Below, piece by piece: positions 14,141 to 23,097 of a stretch of 23,097 nucleotides of DNA; within the stretch, counting starts at the first letter, position 1; each line of letters opens with the position of its first letter. Source of the DNA: Citromicrobium sp. (lineage in GTDB: Bacteria > Pseudomonadota > Alphaproteobacteria > Sphingomonadales > Sphingomonadaceae); contig QFNA01000036.1 in NCBI GenBank assembly GCA_003248395.1, positions 1-23,097 of the forward strand. The letters are read 5' to 3'. Both the position numbers and the translations under genes were made by a program. The notes under the pieces were generated by a model. The model did no database searches. It worked only from the letters and a program-made list of their open reading frames with translations, and was not told the DNA's origin.

Positions 14141-14169
14141 TCGCGCCGCCAAGTCTGTAGGATGCGGGT

Positions 14170-16602
14170 GTGTCCGAGCGGCTTCCCATCCATGATGTCC
14201 TGCCCGAACTGAAAGCCGCGCTGCTTGCGGAGAGTTCGGCAGTGCTCGTCGCGCCGCCGGGAGCTGGCAAGACGACGGCTGTCGCTCCCGCACTCCTTGA
14301 TGAACCCTGGTGCACCGGCACCATTATCCTGACCTCCCCGCGACGCGTGGCTGCGCGTGCCGCGGCGGAGCGGATGGCGCAAATGCTGGGTGAAAAACCT
14401 GGCGAAACGATTGGCTACATCACCCGGCTCGACAGCAAGCGGTCCGCAGGCACACGCGTGTTGGTGTTAACCGAGGCGATCTTCGTGAACACGATCCTCG
14501 ACGATCCCGAATTGCTGGGAATCTCCGCAGTTCTCTTGGACGAGGCGCATGAGCGTCATCTCGACAGCGATCTGGGGCTGGCACTGGCGCTTGAATCGCA
14601 AGGGGTGCTCCGCGAGGACCTGCGCATATTGGTGATGTCGGCCACGATCGATGGGGCGCGATTTGCCTCGCTCATGGGAGAGGCAACGCAGGTCATCGAG
14701 AGCGAGGGGAGAGCGTATCCGCTCGACATTCGCTGGCTTGGATCCTCGCCCCAGGCGAGCGTGGAAGACGCCATGACGTCCGCCATCGCCACGGCATGGC
14801 GCGAACAAGAGGGCGATATCCTCGCTTTCCTGCCAGGTGTCGGCGAGATCGAACGCACGCGCGAACGACTGGCAGAACGCCTGCCCAAGGCACTGGTCCT
14901 GCCGTTACACGGGCAGGTGCAGCCAGCGGACCAGCGCGCTGCGATCCGCAAGGATCCGGATGGTCGCCGCCGCATCGTGCTGGCAACAGCGATTGCAGAG
15001 ACCTCGCTGACGCTGGATGGTGTGTCGGTCGTAGTAGATGCGGGCCTATCGCGCCGGGCCGAGTTCGACCGGGCGGCAGGCACGACGCATCTGGTGACTC
15101 ATCGCGCCAGTCAGGCTGCCGCTGCTCAGCGCGCGGGTCGCGCCGCTCGGCAGGGACCGGGAGTTGCGTATCGGCTGTGGGAAGAGGGCGGGCATGGCGG
15201 ACGTCCACGCTTCGATCCGCCCGAGATGGAAACGGCGGACCTTGCCCCGCTGGTACTCGACCTCGCGAAATGGGGCACGCGCGATCCGGCGAGCCTGCAA
15301 TGGCTCGATCCTCCGCCCGAGGTATCGCTTACTGCGGCGAAGACAATGCTGGCGGCGCTGGGCGCGCTGGACGAGAACGGGCGGATTACTCCGCACGGGG
15401 AAAACCTTGCGAGCCTCCCGCTCGATCCGGCCTCGGCGGCGATGGTGCTGTTCGGCGCAGAGCGCGGCGATGCGGAGACGGCGGCGCGGCTAGCACTCTT
15501 GCTGCAAGAGCGGGGATTGGGCGGTCGCGGGGAGGATCTCGAGGCGCGGCTATCGCGGTGGAATGGCGATCGTGGGGGAAGGGCGGAGGCGAGCCGGAAG
15601 CTGGCCGGGCGATGGGCTCGGCAGGCGGAAAAGCTGGTTGGGGCGCGGGAAAAAGTGGGCGTGCCGCCCGGCATTCTCCTCGCCGCAGGTCGGCCTGATT
15701 TCGTGGCGAAAAAACGCGATTCTTCGGGCGAAAACTGGATTTCAGCGGGTGGTCGCGGGTTCGTTCTGGACGCCGTGTCCCCGCTGGCGAGGGCCGAATT
15801 TCTCGTCATCGGAGATGCGCAAGGGCAGGCGAAGGGGGCGCGGATCACTTCGGCGATTGCGCTGGAGCAAGCCGAGCTCGAACATTGGCTCGGCGACAGG
15901 ATCACCCGGCGGCAAATCCTTCGCTGGAAGGATGGGCGGATCGAGGCCCGGATCGAAAAGCGCCTGGGCGAAATCATTCTGGCGAGCGGCCCCGACCCGG
16001 CGCCGGATCGGCAGGCGATAACGCAGGCACTTGTCGATGAAGCGCTTTCTTCGCTCCCCGAACGTCTGCCTGCCACTCTGATCGCGCGAGCACAGTTTGT
16101 GAAGCTGGGTGCGCTGTCCAAAAGCCGCCTTGCCGAGACGGCCGAAACATGGCTCGCCCCTTTATTGGACGGGCGGCGCGATCTCGATATTCCGCAAGGC
16201 AAATTGGTCGATGCCCTGCTGGGCACACTCGAATGGAAAGACCGGCAGACCCTCGACAAGGAGGCACCGCGCGAATTCACCTCGCCTGCCGGGACCACCC
16301 ACCGGATCGACTATACCGGCGACGATGCACCCAGCGTTGAGGTGCGCGTGCAGGCATTGTTCGGACTGGAGCGTCACCCGATAGTGGGCCCAAAGGAAAG
16401 CGGCGTGCCGCTGCTGCTCAAGCTCACCAGTCCCGCCGGTCGCCCGATCCAGTCCACCCGCGACCTGCCCGGTTTCTGGCGCGGCAGCTGGGCCGATGTG
16501 CGCAAGGAGATGAAGGGGCGTTACCCCAAGCATCGCTGGCCGGAGGAACCCTGGACCGAAAGGCCGAGTTTGAAGACGAAAAATGCTTTCGACAGGCAAT
16601 AG
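14170..16602 (+). CDS. hrpB: ATP-dependent helicase HrpB
   Basis: HrpB is a DEAH-box superfamily 2 helicase found widely in proteobacteria, with an unsettled cellular role (RNA metabolism is presumed). The 810-residue length matches the family. Motifs are Walker A GAGKTT (31-36), DEAH (124-127), SAT (157-159), the helicase C-terminal block LATAIAETSLTLDGV (271-285) and motif VI QRAGRAAR (320-327). The HA2-like region and the HrpB-specific C-terminal domain follow, ending GFWRGSWADVRKEMKGRYPKHRWPE. The start is GTG at 14170 with AGGA 9 nt upstream, the first start in this frame after the preceding gene. No frame damage is seen. It probably shares a transcript with the polyprenyl synthase gene. 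Confidence 0.94.
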   Translation: MSERLPIHDVLPELKAALLAESSAVLVAPPGAGKTTAVAPALLDEPWCTGTIILTSPRRVAARAAAERMAQMLGEKPGETIGYITRLDSKRSAGTRVLVLTEAIFVNTILDDPELLGISAVLLDEAHERHLDSDLGLALALESQGVLREDLRILVMSATIDGARFASLMGEATQVIESEGRAYPLDIRWLGSSPQASVEDAMTSAIATAWREQEGDILAFLPGVGEIERTRERLAERLPKALVLPLHGQVQPADQRAAIRKDPDGRRRIVLATAIAETSLTLDGVSVVVDAGLSRRAEFDRAAGTTHLVTHRASQAAAAQRAGRAARQGPGVAYRLWEEGGHGGRPRFDPPEMETADLAPLVLDLAKWGTRDPASLQWLDPPPEVSLTAAKTMLAALGALDENGRITPHGENLASLPLDPASAAMVLFGAERGDAETAARLALLLQERGLGGRGEDLEARLSRWNGDRGGRAEASRKLAGRWARQAEKLVGAREKVGVPPGILLAAGRPDFVAKKRDSSGENWISAGGRGFVLDAVSPLARAEFLVIGDAQGQAKGARITSAIALEQAELEHWLGDRITRRQILRWKDGRIEARIEKRLGEIILASGPDPAPDRQAITQALVDEALSSLPERLPATLIARAQFVKLGALSKSRLAETAETWLAPLLDGRRDLDIPQGKLVDALLGTLEWKDRQTLDKEAPREFTSPAGTTHRIDYTGDDAPSVEVRVQALFGLERHPIVGPKESGVPLLLKLTSPAGRPIQSTRDLPGFWRGSWADVRKEMKGRYPKHRWPEEPWTERPSLKTKNAFDRQ

Positions 16603-16760
16603 CCATACGCGAGCCGTGCGAGCGCAAGGGCGACCGCCCGCCCGCAGGTGCCCGTAGCGTAGCGAAGGGATAGCACCGAGGACGCGCCCGCGGAGGCGGG
16701 TGCGAAAAGCGAAGACTCGCCTTTTCAAAATCGGGCGGCTGACCTAAAGAGACGCGCACT
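16603..16760. repeat. Hairpin-rich intergenic element after hrpB, possible dispersed repeat
   Basis: This 158-bp gap is low in coding character and rich in short GCGAAG/AGCG units. It holds a strong hairpin, CGCGCCCGC (16683-16691) with GCGGGTGCG (16696-16704), which is 9 bp with one G-U pair and a GGAG loop. It resembles intergenic repeats I recall from related genomes, but only one copy is present here, so the repeat status is unproven. Confidence 0.4.
16705..16726. terminator. Bidirectional-looking terminator hairpin after hrpB
   Basis: AAAAGCGA-AGAC-TCGC(C)TTTT forms a short stem with an A-run before it and a T-run after it (16705-16725). This is the shape of a weak Rho-independent terminator readable from either strand. 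It stands between hrpB and the complex I subunit gene. Confidence 0.45.
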
Positions 16761-17039
16761 ATGGCAGCCAGGATCTACCAGCGACCGCAGAGCGCGATGC
16801 AATCGGGCAAGGCCCGGACCGACGAGTGGGTGCTCGAGTTCGAGCAATCCGAAGCTCGGCGCGCTGACCCACTCATGGGCTGGACCGGCAGCGGCGATAC
16901 GCAGGCGCAAGTGCAGCTCAGTTTTTCGAGCAAGGACGAGGCAAAAGCCTATGCAGAGAAATACGGCATCGCCGCGCGCGTCCATGTAACCCCCTCGCAC
17001 AAGCTGAAGCTGCAGGCCTACGCCGACAATTTCCGCTAA
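16761..17039 (+). CDS. NDUFS4-like accessory subunit of NADH dehydrogenase (complex I)
   Basis: The 92-residue soluble protein matches the 'ETC complex I subunit conserved region' family, the bacterial relatives of mitochondrial NDUFS4, which stabilise the NADH-oxidising arm of complex I. Landmarks are the N-terminal ARIYQRPQSAMQSGKARTD, the central WVLEFEQSEARRADPLMGWTGSGDTQAQVQLSF, and DEAKAYAEKYGI towards the C-terminus. The length is normal for alphaproteobacteria. An AAAGAG site stands about 10 bp before the ATG. The gene is single and away from other nuo genes in this window, which is usual for this subunit. Confidence 0.9.
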   Translation: MAARIYQRPQSAMQSGKARTDEWVLEFEQSEARRADPLMGWTGSGDTQAQVQLSFSSKDEAKAYAEKYGIAARVHVTPSHKLKLQAYADNFR

Positions 17040-17122
17040 CGCAGCAATCCCGCCCCATTGCGACTTGGCTGCAAACGCTCAAGTCTCGTCCCCAGCGAGG
17101 GTCTGGGGTGGATGTTCGGCGC

Positions 17123-17151
17123 TTGCAATCCCGACGTGCCGCCGCCATATG
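17123..17151 (+). promoter_or_regulatory. Promoter of the SRP RNA gene
   Basis: TTGCAA (17123-17128) and CATATG (17146-17151) are spaced 17 bp and place the transcription start at about 17158-17159, exactly where the paired 5' end of the SRP RNA begins. Both boxes are imperfect matches to the vegetative consensus. Confidence 0.55.
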
Positions 17152-17158
17152 GCGCGCC

Positions 17159-17250
17159 GGGAGTCGGGTGGACGTTTGCGTTCGCTCACCGGGTCAGGTC
17201 CGGAAGGAAGCAGCCCAGGTGAATTGCGGCGGGTCGCTCGGCTCCTTTTT
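17159..17250 (+). ncRNA. ffs: Small signal recognition particle RNA (4.5S type)
   Basis: The RNA binds Ffh and guides membrane proteins to the translocon. The core at 17191-17216 carries the invariant SRP domain IV, including GGTCAGGTCCGGAAGGAAGC. It is closed by GGG/CCC and by TCACC (17186-17190) pairing with GGTGA (17218-17222). The ends also pair: GGAGTCGGG (17160-17168) with CTCGGCTCC (17237-17245), allowing G-U. Five T directly follow (17246-17250) as terminator. The total of about 92 nt fits the small bacterial type without an Alu domain. Ends are set by pairing and could move by a few bases. It sits just upstream of the dnaX region, a familiar bacterial arrangement, with one convergent gene between. 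Confidence 0.92.
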
Positions 17251-17253
17251 CAA

Positions 17254-17742
17254 TCAAAGCGTCGGATTGGACCGGGTCAGGCGGTCTCTTGCCGTCTTCA
17301 GCGAGCCGGTTGCCGGCTCGACGCCCGCCACCTGGCCGAGCCCCCAGATCGGCATGTTGTTGTAGACCGTCTCGCTGCCGCCCGGCGTAACGGTGTAGGT
17401 TTCGTGGAAGATCCCCACCGTTCCATCGTCGCCGATGGATTTGTTGAAGGACGTCCATGCTGGCCGGTGCCGCTTGTCGGCGGCGCGGGCATAGCGTTCG
17501 AGATTGGCGAAACCGTCCCAGTACTGGATTACCAGAATCGTCCGGAGTCCCTGCAGGACCGTTTCCGAGCCGAGGAAGCCGCTGTCGGCGTCTGCCGCGA
17601 GTTCGAGAAGCATGGGCGGCATGGCCTTGGCTACCGGTAACCATTTGTCGATCCTCCAGAACTGGTTGATCCGCATTCCGATGAGGAAAACGGTCAAAGG
17701 CCCTGAATGGGACGCCGTGTATCGACCGGGTTTGACTGGCAT
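17254..17742 (-). CDS. DUF4188 domain-containing protein
   Basis: The 162-residue product fits the DUF4188 family, which is related to dimeric alpha-beta barrel and monooxygenase-like proteins; its function is unknown. Recognisable segments are PGRYTASHSGPLTVFLIGMRIN (5-26), KWLPVAKAMPPML, GFLGSE, ILVIQYWDGFANLERYARAADKRHRPAW, GIFHETYTV and YNNMPIWGLG. No signal peptide or membrane helix is evident. The ATG at 17742 has AAGGGGCG about 8 bp upstream. A longer open frame on this strand is a shadow. Its stop lies 4 bp beyond the ffs T-run, so the two genes converge tail to tail, and it diverges from dnaX across an 88-bp gap. Confidence 0.82.
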   Translation of the reverse strand: MPVKPGRYTASHSGPLTVFLIGMRINQFWRIDKWLPVAKAMPPMLLELAADADSGFLGSETVLQGLRTILVIQYWDGFANLERYARAADKRHRPAWTSFNKSIGDDGTVGIFHETYTVTPGGSETVYNNMPIWGLGQVAGVEPATGSLKTARDRLTRSNPTL

Positions 17743-17830
17743 TGGTCGTCGCCCCTTGATTGCTGCGCACCACTTTTAAACGCGACGCAATTCTTCGACA
17801 AACGCAAAACGAGCGCCTACCTATGGCGGC
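17743..17830. promoter_or_regulatory. Divergent promoter region between the DUF4188 gene and dnaX
   Basis: The 88-bp gap carries the AAGGGGCG ribosome site of the minus-strand gene and an A/T-rich TTTTAAA (17775-17781) that could belong to a promoter. TTGATT stands upstream at 17755 with shorter than ideal spacing. Nothing else is visible. Confidence 0.35.
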
Positions 17831-19687
17831 ATGGGTGATTCACCGGACAATCCCGAATCCTTGCCATGGATGGACGAGGCAGAAGACAGGCCAGCGAGCA
17901 TTCCCGAGCTGGAAGACGCCGGTCAGGAATCGATGTTCGGTTCGGACCCTGCGCTCCCTGACGAGCAGGTACCCGCTGCCGAGCCGAAGCAAGGCGACAC
18001 AGGGGAGACGAAACCGGCCAAGCCGGCTGGTTCGGGCGAAGCCGCGCAGGACACCGATACGAAGAGTGCGGCGCAGCCTTATCGCGTGCTCGCGCGCAAA
18101 TACCGTCCGCAAACCTTTGCGGAACTGATCGGTCAGGACGCCATGGTCCGCACCTTGGCCAATGCCATCGCGCGCGACCGGCTGGCGCATGCTTTCCTGA
18201 TGACCGGCGTGCGCGGGGTGGGCAAGACCTCGACCGCGCGCCTGATCGCCAAGGCATTGAATTGCATCGGCCCCGACGGTGAGGGCGGCCCGACGATCAG
18301 CCCCTGCGGCGAGTGCGAACCCTGTCGCGCGATTGCCGAAGGCCGCCATATCGACGTCATCGAGATGGACGCCGCCTCGCATACTGGCGTCGACGACGTG
18401 CGCGAGATTATCGAGGCAGTGCGCTATGCCGCCGTGTCGGCGCGCTACAAGATCTACATCATCGACGAGGTCCACATGCTCAGCCGCAACGCTTTCAATG
18501 CGTTGCTCAAGACGCTGGAGGAGCCGCCAGCGCATGTGAAATTCCTCTTCGCCACGACCGAGGTCGACAAGCTGCCGATAACGGTTTTGAGCCGCACGCA
18601 GCGGTTCGATCTGCGGCGGATCCCGAAAGACATGCTGCGCTCGCACTTCGGCGAGGTGTGCCGCATGGAAGGCGTCGAGGCCGAAGATGAAGCGCTCGAT
18701 TTGATCGCCGCCGCCGCCGAAGGGTCGGTTCGCGACGGGCTGTCGATCCTGGATCAGGCGATCGCCCATGCAAGCGTGGAGCCGGAAGCGGCGGTGACCG
18801 CAGAAAAGGTGCGCGAGATGCTCGGCCTCGCCGACCGCGGCGCCCAGCGACGCCTTTTTGCGCACTTGCTGGAGGGTGATGCGAAGGCCGTGCTATCGGC
18901 GCTGGACGATCAGTATTCGCTTGGCGTCGAACCGCTCGCGCTGCTGCGGTCCCTGCTGGATCTGACCCAACGTATTGCGCTGGCGCAGGTGGCGGGCGAG
19001 CCCGATGGAGAGTTCGGCGAAGACCGCGACCAGATCGGTGAGTGGTCGACGCGCCTCGAGATCGGCCAGGTGCATCGGCTGTGGCAGTTGCTGCTCAAGG
19101 GCTATGAGGAAGTGCGGCTCGCCCCCGACCCGCTCGTGTCCGCTCGCATGGCCCTGTTGCGCGTTCTGCATGCATCCAGCCTACCAGATCCGGGCAAGCT
19201 GGCGAAGCGGCTGGAAGAAATTGCCGCGGCGGGGCCGGCTCAGCAGACAGCGGCAACAGGATCGGGTCATGCGCAGGACGCAGGCTCGCAGGCGCTCGAT
19301 TGGCAGGAGCTGGTCGACCGGATCGATGCGGCAGGCCAATTGCAGGCTGCGAGCATCATGCGGTTGCAGATCCGCCCGGTTAAAGTCGAGCGGGGCCTGC
19401 TGGTGTACGATCGGGCCGAAAAGTTCGGAGATGCGATTGAGCCCGTGTTGCGCGACGCCCTGCTTGCGGTAACGGGAAGCCGGTGGACGCTGGAACAGCG
19501 CGCGGCGGACGAGGGCACGCTCTCGCTGGTCGAACACGAGGAAAAGCGTCGCGAGGCGGCAAGGGCCGCGGTGCTCGAGCATCCGATGGTGAAGGCGACA
19601 AAGGCTGCCTTCCCCGACGCGGAAATGATAGAAGAAGGCGCCGCGAACAACGGTCGGCGCGACATACCCTGGAGCCGAAAAGCATGA
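17831..19687 (+). CDS. dnaX: DNA polymerase III subunit tau (DnaX)
   Basis: DnaX forms the clamp-loader core and links it to the polymerase. The 618-residue protein has an acidic, proline-rich N-terminal tail (1-82), common in sphingomonads, before PYRVLARKYRPQTF. The AAA+ domain follows with Walker A GVRGVGKTS (126-134), zinc cysteines C145, C159, C162 and C165, DEVH (212-215), LLKTLEEPP and the SRTQRF sensor region (254-259). Domain III and a C-terminal tau-type region end at 618. Only runs of four A are present, so the E. coli-type slippery A6G site for making gamma is absent. ATG 17831 has only a weak GGCGGC upstream. ybaB overlaps the stop by 4 bp (ATGA). Confidence 0.95.
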   Translation: MGDSPDNPESLPWMDEAEDRPASIPELEDAGQESMFGSDPALPDEQVPAAEPKQGDTGETKPAKPAGSGEAAQDTDTKSAAQPYRVLARKYRPQTFAELIGQDAMVRTLANAIARDRLAHAFLMTGVRGVGKTSTARLIAKALNCIGPDGEGGPTISPCGECEPCRAIAEGRHIDVIEMDAASHTGVDDVREIIEAVRYAAVSARYKIYIIDEVHMLSRNAFNALLKTLEEPPAHVKFLFATTEVDKLPITVLSRTQRFDLRRIPKDMLRSHFGEVCRMEGVEAEDEALDLIAAAAEGSVRDGLSILDQAIAHASVEPEAAVTAEKVREMLGLADRGAQRRLFAHLLEGDAKAVLSALDDQYSLGVEPLALLRSLLDLTQRIALAQVAGEPDGEFGEDRDQIGEWSTRLEIGQVHRLWQLLLKGYEEVRLAPDPLVSARMALLRVLHASSLPDPGKLAKRLEEIAAAGPAQQTAATGSGHAQDAGSQALDWQELVDRIDAAGQLQAASIMRLQIRPVKVERGLLVYDRAEKFGDAIEPVLRDALLAVTGSRWTLEQRAADEGTLSLVEHEEKRREAARAAVLEHPMVKATKAAFPDAEMIEEGAANNGRRDIPWSRKA

Positions 19688-20025
19688 AGTCGATGGAAGA
19701 AATGATTGCCGCTGCGCAGAAGGCAGCCGAGAACATCCAGTCGCAGATGAGCGAGGCGCAGGCCAAGCTCGATACGATAGAGGTTGAAGGCAGCGCGGGC
19801 GGCGGGATCGTTAAGGTGCGGGCAACCGCGCGCGGCCGGATCCTGGGCGTCACCATCGACGAAAGCATGATGGCACCATCCGAGAAGCAGATGCTGGAAG
19901 ATCTCGTCGCGGCCGCATTCAACGATGCGCGCGACAAGGCCGATCGCAAGTCCGCCGAAGAAATGCAGCAAATCCAGGGCGGCCTTGGACTGCCGCCGGG
20001 TATGAATTTCCCAGGCATGGGGTAA
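19684..20025 (+). CDS. ybaB: YbaB/EbfC-family nucleoid-associated protein
   Basis: The 113-residue protein belongs to the YbaB/EbfC family of small dimeric DNA-binding proteins that help organise the nucleoid. It shows the typical N-terminal helix MKSMEEMIAAAQKAAENIQ, then VEGSAGGGIVKVRATARGRILGVTIDESMM, the long helix KQMLEDLVAAAFNDARDKAD, and a Gly/Pro/Met-rich tail. The start ATG overlaps the dnaX stop as ATGA, the classic coupled dnaX-ybaB arrangement. recR, the usual third gene of this operon in many bacteria, does not follow; an oxygenase gene is found instead after 60 bp. Confidence 0.93.
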   Translation: MKSMEEMIAAAQKAAENIQSQMSEAQAKLDTIEVEGSAGGGIVKVRATARGRILGVTIDESMMAPSEKQMLEDLVAAAFNDARDKADRKSAEEMQQIQGGLGLPPGMNFPGMG

Positions 20026-20085
20026 TGCTGCGCAACCGTCGAGCGTGACGGCGCAAGGTTTTTCGAAAGTCGAAGGGTCGCACCT

Positions 20086-20742
20086 ATGCTTGCAAATTCC
20101 AATCCGGGCAGTTTCCCTGGCCTCGGCCGACCGGGCGGAAACGCCATGGCGCCAGCGCGCCATGCGAGTTCCCTCAATGGCAAGGCCATCGGTTTGGCCT
20201 ATGATTTCATTACCGAGGCCGAGCGCAAGCAACTGCTCCATTTTGCGAAGTCGCCAGAAGCGCCTTGGGAAACCTATCTGCCAAAGAGCGACGTGTGGCA
20301 CGGCCGGATGATCAATCCGCGATCCATGCCACCGAAAATTCTCAAGCTGATGGAAAAGATCAGGCGGCGGTCGGCCAAGCATATCAAGGCCGACTATGGC
20401 ATCACCGATCCGGTCTATGCCGATACGCTGCAACTCGTCCGGTGGCGGCCGGGGGACGATCAGGCGGCACATGCCGATTGCGAGGAGCCCGATGGAAAGC
20501 CCAACCAGACGCCGTGGCGGGCATTCGCGTCGATCATCTACCTGAACGACGAATATGAAGGCGGTCAGATCTATTTTCCGAAGCGCGACCTACGGCCGGA
20601 GCTCAAGCCACGGCTGATGGCCTATTTCCCGTCGACCGCGCATTATCTCCACGGAGTCGAACCGATCACGGCAGGCCTTCGCTATACGTTCAGTTGTTTC
20701 TACACCTTCGATCCACGGCGACACGACGGCCATTCGGTCTGA
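20086..20742 (+). CDS. 2-oxoglutarate/Fe(II)-dependent oxygenase, prolyl-4-hydroxylase-like
   Basis: The 218-residue protein has the double-stranded beta-helix oxygenase motif. Iron ligands are H129 and D131 in QAAHADCEE and H189 in HYLHGVEP, and R199 (ITAGLRYTFSCFY) would bind 2-oxoglutarate. The central AFASIIYLNDEYEGGQIYFPKRDL is typical of the P4Hc group. It likely hydroxylates a protein or small molecule; the substrate is unknown. It has no signal peptide. ATG 20086 is chosen because GAAGGG lies 8 bp upstream; ATG 20146 is an alternative that removes a Gly/Pro-rich head. It lies 60 bp after ybaB on the same strand, so read-through is possible, but the function does not obviously match DNA metabolism. 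Confidence 0.85.
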   Translation: MLANSNPGSFPGLGRPGGNAMAPARHASSLNGKAIGLAYDFITEAERKQLLHFAKSPEAPWETYLPKSDVWHGRMINPRSMPPKILKLMEKIRRRSAKHIKADYGITDPVYADTLQLVRWRPGDDQAAHADCEEPDGKPNQTPWRAFASIIYLNDEYEGGQIYFPKRDLRPELKPRLMAYFPSTAHYLHGVEPITAGLRYTFSCFYTFDPRRHDGHSV

Positions 20743-20784
20743 CCGCACGCGCGCGCTCCATCCACATCCATTCGTTGCCGGTGC

Positions 20785-20814
20785 GTTGCGAAGCGCGCCA
20801 TGTCTACCCATATT
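20785..20814 (+). promoter_or_regulatory. Heat-shock (RpoH-type) promoter candidate for lon
   Basis: GTTGCGAA (20785-20792) and CCCATATT (20807-20814), spaced 14 bp, resemble the sigma-32 elements CTTGAAA and CCCCATNT. They stand 47 bp before the lon start, whose GGAAG ribosome site is at 20851. Heat-shock control of lon is well known. Confidence 0.5.
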
Positions 20815-20861
20815 CGCGTCAATTGGAAGGCGGCCCGCTCCGCCGGTGATGGAAGACATTG

Positions 20862-23097
<2,236 letters not shown>

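Noticed and set aside
15126..16298. A 390-codon minus-strand frame within hrpB
   Set aside because: It is a Ser/Arg/Pro-rich shadow of hrpB, whose sense frame carries all the helicase motifs.
17840..18865. A 341-codon minus-strand frame within dnaX
   Set aside because: It lies opposite the conserved clamp-loader ATPase domain and resembles no known protein.
17831..19687. Programmed frameshift producing a gamma form of DnaX
   Set aside because: Only runs of four A occur; no A6G-type slippery heptamer with a following stem was seen.

Overview
The window looks like a stretch of an alphaproteobacterial chromosome, most probably Sphingomonadales and plausibly Erythrobacteraceae. The reasons are the GC-rich third codon positions, a DUF6456 protein, a stand-alone AroQ-type chorismate mutase, a DnaX with a long acidic N-terminal extension, an NDUFS4-like complex I subunit and a small SRP RNA. 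The assignment rests on recalled family resemblance, not on a search. Genes are tightly packed, every gap between genes is shorter than 300 bp, and I see no tRNA, rRNA, CRISPR array, phage or insertion sequence.

Layout. From 1 to 2315 lie secD (cut by the left edge) and secF, the accessory proton-driven part of the Sec translocon. From 2324 to 4049 (minus strand) a LexA-like XRE regulator overlaps a broken family-4 glycosyltransferase gene. A DUF6456 gene (4141-4626) diverges from them and is followed by a beta-class glutathione S-transferase with its own terminator. From 5367 to 9358 (minus strand) come a secreted amidohydrolase, the ABC-F ATPase Uup and, overlapping it, a uracil-DNA-glycosylase-superfamily protein with four Fe-S-type cysteines. 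From 9491 to 12686 (plus strand) lie a broken SIMPL-domain gene, a small PepSY protein and an OmpR-family response regulator with its PhoQ-like sensor kinase. Chorismate mutase (minus) then diverges from a long-chain polyprenyl diphosphate synthase, followed by the helicase HrpB, a structured intergenic element and the complex I accessory subunit. The SRP RNA gene ffs with a recognisable promoter follows, converging on a DUF4188 gene, which diverges from dnaX-ybaB. A 2-oxoglutarate/Fe(II) oxygenase and lon (cut by the right edge, with a heat-shock-like promoter) end the window.

Most of this is ordinary core genome and I found no convincing new multi-gene system. The most notable signal is that three genes within the first 10 kb appear to have lost a compact internal segment. 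secD has lost about 35 residues in frame, including the whole conserved VDANV segment with the proton-relay aspartate. The glycosyltransferase has lost roughly 20-25 residues out of frame. The SIMPL protein has lost the end of its signal peptide and the start of its mature part, also out of frame. These are either real lesions or assembly errors, and raw reads would decide. Smaller points of interest are the coupled uup/UDG pair, the tandem repeats and hairpin around the GST gene, the hairpin-rich element after hrpB and the RpoH-like lon promoter.
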